DNA from: CAZGSV01 sp964528605
Lineage (GTDB): Bacteria; Armatimonadota; Zipacnadia; CAZGSV01
Direction: 5' to 3'
DNA length: 9,536 bases
Assembly (NCBI GenBank): GCA_964528605.1
Contig: CAZGSV010000119.1
Location: 1-9,536, forward strand
Shown here: piece by piece, positions 6,907 through 9,536 of the stretch
Layout of the letters: each line of letters begins with the position of its first letter
Position numbering within the stretch: position 1 is the first letter of the stretch
Notes under the pieces: model-generated
What the model saw: the letters and a program-made list of their open reading frames with translations, nothing else
Told to the model about the DNA's origin: nothing
Databases searched by the model: none
Position numbers and translations under genes: made by a program

Positions 6907-8148
6907 ATGAACCGTGATCGCATTGCCATCACCGGGCTTGGGGTGGTCAGCCCGGTGGGCGTGGGGCACGAGGCTTTCTGGCAAGCCTTGGTGGCGGGCA
7001 AGAGCGGCATCTCCCACATAGCCCAGTTCGACTGCCGGGGGTACGCCACGCGCATCGCGGGCGAGGCGCGGGATTTCGACCCGCGGGAGTGGATGGAGCC
7101 GAAAGCGGCGAAGCGCATGGACCGTTTCGCGCAGTTCGCGGTGGCGGCGGCGCTCATGGCCTGCCAGGATGCGGGGTTGAGCATTGACGACAGCAACGCG
7201 GACCGGGTCGGGGTTATCGTGGGGTCGGGGATCGGGGGCATCTGGACCTGGGAACATCAGTTCGACGCCCTGCGGAACCGCGGGCCGGACCGGGTGAGCC
7301 CTTTCTTCGTGCCGATGATGATCGCGAACATGGCGGCCGGGCAGGTTTCGATCGTGCTGGGCGCGAAGGGCCCTGGGAGTTGTGTGGCGACGGCTTGCGC
7401 CTCGGGCGCCCACGCGATAGGCGACGCTTTCCAGATACTCAGGCGTGGGGAGGCGGACGTGATGCTGGCCGGAGGGTCGGAAGCGGCGATCACGCCGATG
7501 GGTATCGCGGGGTTCGGGGCGCTGCGGGCGCTCTCGACGCGGAATGACGAGCCAGAGCGGGCGAGCCGGCCGTTCGATGCGCTGCGGGATGGCTTTGTGA
7601 TGGGCGAGGGCGCCGGGGTGCTGGTGTTGGAGACGGAGGGGCATGCGGTGGCGCGGGGAGCCCACATCTACGGGGAGCTGGTAGGTTACGGGATGAGCGC
7701 GGACGCCTTTCACATCACGGAGCCGGCGCCGGAGGGCGACGGGCCGGCGCGGGCGATGCAGGCGGCGCTCCGGTCGGCGGGCATGCGGCCGGAGGAGGTT
7801 GACTACATCAACGCGCACGGGACGGGCACGCCGCTGAATGACCGCGTGGAGACCAAGGCCATCCACACGGTTTTCGGTGGCCATGCGGGGCGCTTGGCGG
7901 CGAGTTCGACCAAGTCCATGACCGGGCACTTGCTGGGTGCGGCTGCGGCGGTGGAGATGGTCGCCACAGTGCTGGCGTGCTACCATTCCATCATCCCGCC
8001 GACGATAAACTATGAGAATCCGGACCCGGAGTGCGACTTGGACTACGTGGCGAACCGCGCGCGCGAGGCGCCGGTGCGGGCCGCGCTGTGCAACGCCTAC
8101 GGTTTCGGCGGACAGAATGCGGTGCTGGCGGTCAAGGCCTGGGAGTAG
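6907..8148 (+). CDS. fabF: 3-oxoacyl-ACP synthase II (beta-ketoacyl-ACP synthase FabF)
   Basis: Condenses acyl-ACP with malonyl-ACP to extend the chain by two carbons; cytosolic dimer of the thiolase fold. It has 413 residues, the normal size. The Cys-His-His set is complete: Cys164 in ATACASGAHAIG, His304 in NAHGTGTPLND and His341 in STKSMTGHLLG, with Lys336 in the same loop. The N-terminal RIAITGLGVVSPVG and C-terminal NAYGFGGQNAVLAV are diagnostic. An in-frame stop at 6889 leaves no upstream start codon, so ATG 6907 is secure even though its ribosome site is oddly placed. The Cys-His-His triad excludes FabH (Cys-His-Asn). It lies 65 bases after acpP. Confidence 0.97.
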   Translation: MNRDRIAITGLGVVSPVGVGHEAFWQALVAGKSGISHIAQFDCRGYATRIAGEARDFDPREWMEPKAAKRMDRFAQFAVAAALMACQDAGLSIDDSNADRVGVIVGSGIGGIWTWEHQFDALRNRGPDRVSPFFVPMMIANMAAGQVSIVLGAKGPGSCVATACASGAHAIGDAFQILRRGEADVMLAGGSEAAITPMGIAGFGALRALSTRNDEPERASRPFDALRDGFVMGEGAGVLVLETEGHAVARGAHIYGELVGYGMSADAFHITEPAPEGDGPARAMQAALRSAGMRPEEVDYINAHGTGTPLNDRVETKAIHTVFGGHAGRLAASSTKSMTGHLLGAAAAVEMVATVLACYHSIIPPTINYENPDPECDLDYVANRAREAPVRAALCNAYGFGGQNAVLAVKAWE

Positions 8149-8163
8149 CGGCTGGGCCGCGCG

Positions 8164-8181
8164 ACCGGGCTCCGGCCGGGT
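8164..8181 (+). terminator. GC-rich hairpin with UNCG-type loop after fabF
   Basis: ACCGGGC (8164-8170) pairs with GCCGGGT (8175-8181) with one G-G mismatch, closed by a C-TCCG-G tetraloop of the very stable UNCG class. It starts 15 bases after the fabF stop. No T-run follows, so it is either a weak terminator, an mRNA 3'-end stabiliser, or chance in GC-rich DNA. Confidence 0.25.
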
Positions 8182-8244
8182 GGTCGGTCATGAGAGGGTA
8201 CGCGCGGGCGAAGCGAGGCCGGCGCGGCCAGGGGGTGAGTGTTC

Positions 8245-8493
8245 GTGAGTCGAATAGAGATTGCTGAGGCGGTCTTCATGGTCCTGGCGCTGGTGGCGCT
8301 CTGGCCGCTGGTCTTCCTTGGGTACCAGGCGGGCTGGTACAAGGTTGCGCTGGTGGGGGTGCTGTTGGCGCTGGGCGGGATGCTGGTACGGCGGGTAGTG
8401 GTGATGAACCGCGGATTTGCGGCGGCGCAGCGGGAGCGAGACGCGCGTGAGGCGGACCGTCCGCGGCCGGTGCTGGGGGGGCGGAGGAAGTGA
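8245..8493 (+). CDS. Small two-TM membrane protein of unknown function
   Basis: Not recognised. The 82-residue product has two hydrophobic segments (about residues 9-27, AVFMVLALVALWPLVFL, and 33-49, KVALVGVLLALGGMLV) joined by a short GYQAGWY loop. The C-terminal tail (50-82) is very basic, with RR, RER, RPRP and GGRRK. By the positive-inside rule both ends should be cytoplasmic, a membrane hairpin with a charged tail. The GTG at 8245 is preferred because GGGGGTGA (8231-8238) lies six bases upstream. GTG 8239 is in frame but only one base from that site. It lies 96 bases after fabF on the same strand and may belong to the same transcript. Confidence 0.7.
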   Translation: MSRIEIAEAVFMVLALVALWPLVFLGYQAGWYKVALVGVLLALGGMLVRRVVVMNRGFAAAQRERDAREADRPRPVLGGRRK

Positions 8494-8526
8494 GCAGGGG
8501 CGGTGGTGGAATGGGCTGCGACGCTC

Positions 8527-8535
8527 TGCTAGACT
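8527..8535 (+). promoter_or_regulatory. Possible extended -10 promoter before the single-TM protein gene
   Basis: TGC-TAGACT (8527-8535) has the TGn extension and 4 of 6 matches to TATAAT. A poor -35 candidate (TGGAAT, 8507-8512) lies 17 bp upstream. A start near 8542 would leave a leader of about 54 bases before the ATG at 8596. The 102-base gap here, after close packing upstream, is why a promoter was considered. Confidence 0.3.
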
Positions 8536-8595
8536 GAGGGTTGTGCTGGGAAGGGGCCCGATTCGGCGGGTGATCGGAAAGGAGCGAGCACGGCA

Positions 8596-8886
8596 ATGAG
8601 GCGACAAGTGAGCCCGGCAGTGGTCGTAATCGTGGTGATTGTGGTCCTGCTGATCATCATCGGGATTTGGCAGTACGTGTATCAGCGGCCGCCGGTGCCC
8701 TTCACGCGACAGGGGAAGCCAAGAGGTCCACGAGAAGGGCCGGGCGCTGTGAAGAAGGCGCCTCCCGCGGCGCCGGCGACTACGGCACCGGGGGCCGGGG
8801 CTGGAGGCGAGATCAAGCAGCCCGCGCCCACGCCAGAGGAGGCAGCGCCTGAGCCAAACACCGGGGCGCAGCCGAAGGGACAGTAA
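8596..8886 (+). CDS. Small single-TM protein with Pro/Ala/Gly-rich tail, unknown function
   Basis: Not recognised as a named family. The 96-residue product has a short basic N-terminus (MRRQ), one strongly hydrophobic segment rich in Val and Ile (about residues 7-27), then WQYVYQRPPVPF and a low-complexity tail to the end rich in Pro, Ala, Gly, Lys and Glu. MRR before the helix predicts the N-terminus inside and the tail outside the cytoplasmic membrane, so it is probably a signal-anchor protein. The lack of an AxA-type cleavage site argues against full secretion. The ATG has an AAGGAG site (ending 8584), a slightly long 11 bases upstream. It follows the two-TM gene by 102 bases. Confidence 0.7.
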   Translation: MRRQVSPAVVVIVVIVVLLIIIGIWQYVYQRPPVPFTRQGKPRGPREGPGAVKKAPPAAPATTAPGAGAGGEIKQPAPTPEEAAPEPNTGAQPKGQ

Positions 8887-9003
8887 CGGCAGGGATTGCC
8901 CCCGGCCGCTGCGGCGCTGGTAGTTGGACGAAGGGGTCGCTATGACAGCGGGCGGGCACGGCCGGCGCCTGTGCGATGATGGCCGTTTGGGGTGCATGTC
9001 AAG

Positions 9004-9453
9004 GTGGAGGAACGCGAAGACCAGGAGATCCCCGTGGTTGACAAGCGGGCGGCCCGCGCTGCGGAGCCGGAGGGGGAGCAGCAGGGCGGCGCTGCACAGG
9101 GAGAGGGGCAGCCCGGCTCGGAAGGCGCTGCTGGGGAGCAGCCTATCGGCGAGCGTGCCTCGACCGGAGAGGCGGATGCCGAAAGGCCTGAGCCGGCCGA
9201 ACCCACGAACGCCTATGCGCTGCTGCTGTGGGTAGTGGGGCTGCTTTACCAGCAGGCGTGGATCAACCTGGGGTTGATGGCGGACCCGGCAACGGGGCAG
9301 GTCACACGCGACCTGGAGCAGGCCAGGGCCATCATAGATTGCGTGGAGTTCATTGCCAAACGACTCGAGGGGCACGTGGAGGCGCAGGAGGCGCGGGAAC
9401 TGCGCACGCTAGTGAGCAATCTGCAGGTGAACTTCGTTACTCACAGCGGCTAG
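9004..9453 (+). CDS. DUF1844 family protein with acidic low-complexity N-terminal half
   Basis: Function unknown. From the GTG at 9004 it has 149 residues. Residues 1-20 (MEEREDQEIPVVDKR) resemble the start of many DUF1844 proteins. Residues ~20-67 are low-complexity, rich in Glu, Gly, Ala and Gln. Residues 68-145 match the DUF1844 pattern as I recall it: NAYALLLWVVGLLYQQAWINLGLM, then DPATGQVTRDLEQARAIIDCVEFIAKRLEG, then the helical EARELRTLVSNLQVNFV. The LLLWVVGLLYQQAW helix is hydrophobic enough to touch the membrane. GGGGTG (8989-8994) lies nine bases before GTG 9004. GTG 8992, four residues longer, is an alternative. GTG 9034 has a good AGGAG but would remove the conserved N-terminal segment. 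It follows two small membrane-protein genes on the same strand. Confidence 0.8.
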   Translation: MEEREDQEIPVVDKRAARAAEPEGEQQGGAAQGEGQPGSEGAAGEQPIGERASTGEADAERPEPAEPTNAYALLLWVVGLLYQQAWINLGLMADPATGQVTRDLEQARAIIDCVEFIAKRLEGHVEAQEARELRTLVSNLQVNFVTHSG

Positions 9454-9456
9454 GCT

Positions 9457-9475
9457 CCGCGCCGGAAGGCGGCGG
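9457..9475 (+). terminator. GNRA-capped hairpin after the DUF1844 gene
   Basis: CCGCGCC (9457-9463) pairs with GGCGgCGG (9468-9475, one bulged base) around a GGAA loop of the stable GNRA class. It begins three bases after the stop codon. There is no T-run, so terminator function is uncertain. Confidence 0.2.
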
Positions 9476-9487
9476 CCGGGTGCCGCG

Positions 9488-9536
9488 ATGAGAGCTATTG
9501 AGAATGTCCGCGAGGGGGCAAGGGCCCGCGAGTGGC
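9488..9536 (+). CDS. Possible start of a further gene, cut by the window end
   Basis: An ATG at 9488, with a weak CGGGTG site five bases upstream, opens a frame (MRAIENVREGARAREW) that runs to the window edge without a stop. Sixteen codons are too few to identify a product. It is on the same strand and 34 bases after the DUF1844 gene, so a real gene start is plausible but unproven. Confidence 0.35.
   Translation, partial: MRAIENVREGARAREW

Noticed and set aside
8190..8267. 25-residue Arg-rich frame starting at ATG 8190
   Set aside because: It overlaps the start of the two-TM gene in another frame, has no good ribosome site, and its Arg/Gly content is what GC-rich DNA gives by chance.
8956..8974. 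Hairpin GCACGGC/GCCtGTGC before the DUF1844 gene as a riboswitch or operator
   Set aside because: Short stem with a bulge in GC-rich DNA, no known aptamer pattern and no repeat elsewhere in the window.
8942..9235. Frame from ATG 8942 overlapping the DUF1844 gene
   Set aside because: Its product is Arg/Ser-rich with no family resemblance, and the alternative frame holds a recognisable DUF1844 protein.
8188..9375. Long minus-strand open frame (395 residues) opposite the three small genes
   Set aside because: The translation is low-complexity (Arg, Pro, Ser, His-rich) without domains, while the + strand frames show TM segments, ribosome sites and a DUF1844 core.

Overview
The window is high-GC bacterial DNA with every recognisable gene on the + strand and almost no gene-free sequence. 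It carries a conserved fatty-acid/phospholipid synthesis cluster (rpmF-plsX-fabD-fabG-acpP-fabF). Upstream is the 3' part of a glutamine-dependent NAD+ synthetase gene coupled to a large secreted glycoside hydrolase, and downstream are three small genes of unknown function. Coding-strand wobble positions strongly prefer G (gcg, gtg, ctg, ggg). The phylum cannot be fixed from sequence alone. The mix of a GH-plus-FG-GAP-type secreted enzyme, a DUF1844 protein and a tiny anchored Pro/Ala-rich protein would fit Armatimonadota or a similar poorly cultured lineage, but this is only an inference.

Layout. 1-844: C-terminal synthetase domain of NadE, cut by the window edge. 841-3534: an exported 897-residue protein starting on an ATGA overlap with nadE. 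It has a clan GH-A type TIM barrel with two visible catalytic glutamates, a beta-rich linker region, and eight ~45-residue FG-GAP/PQQ-like repeats predicted to form an eight-bladed propeller. 3557-3585: a near-consensus housekeeping promoter (TTGACA, 17 bp, TAAAAT) so close to the rpmF ATG that the mRNA should be leaderless or nearly so. 3595-8148: ribosomal protein L32, PlsX, FabD, FabG, ACP and FabF, all complete with their catalytic residues. fabH, often found between plsX and fabD, is absent.

8149-9536: a two-TM small protein, a single-TM Pro/Ala-rich protein, a DUF1844 protein with a low-complexity acidic N-terminal half, and the first codons of a possible further gene.

How the genes work together: PlsX makes acyl-phosphate from acyl-ACP for phospholipid synthesis. 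FabD loads malonate onto ACP, FabF condenses and FabG reduces, so one transcript supplies the ACP-dependent chain-elongation core together with a ribosomal protein, which ties membrane synthesis to growth. No mobile element, CRISPR array, tRNA or rRNA was seen.
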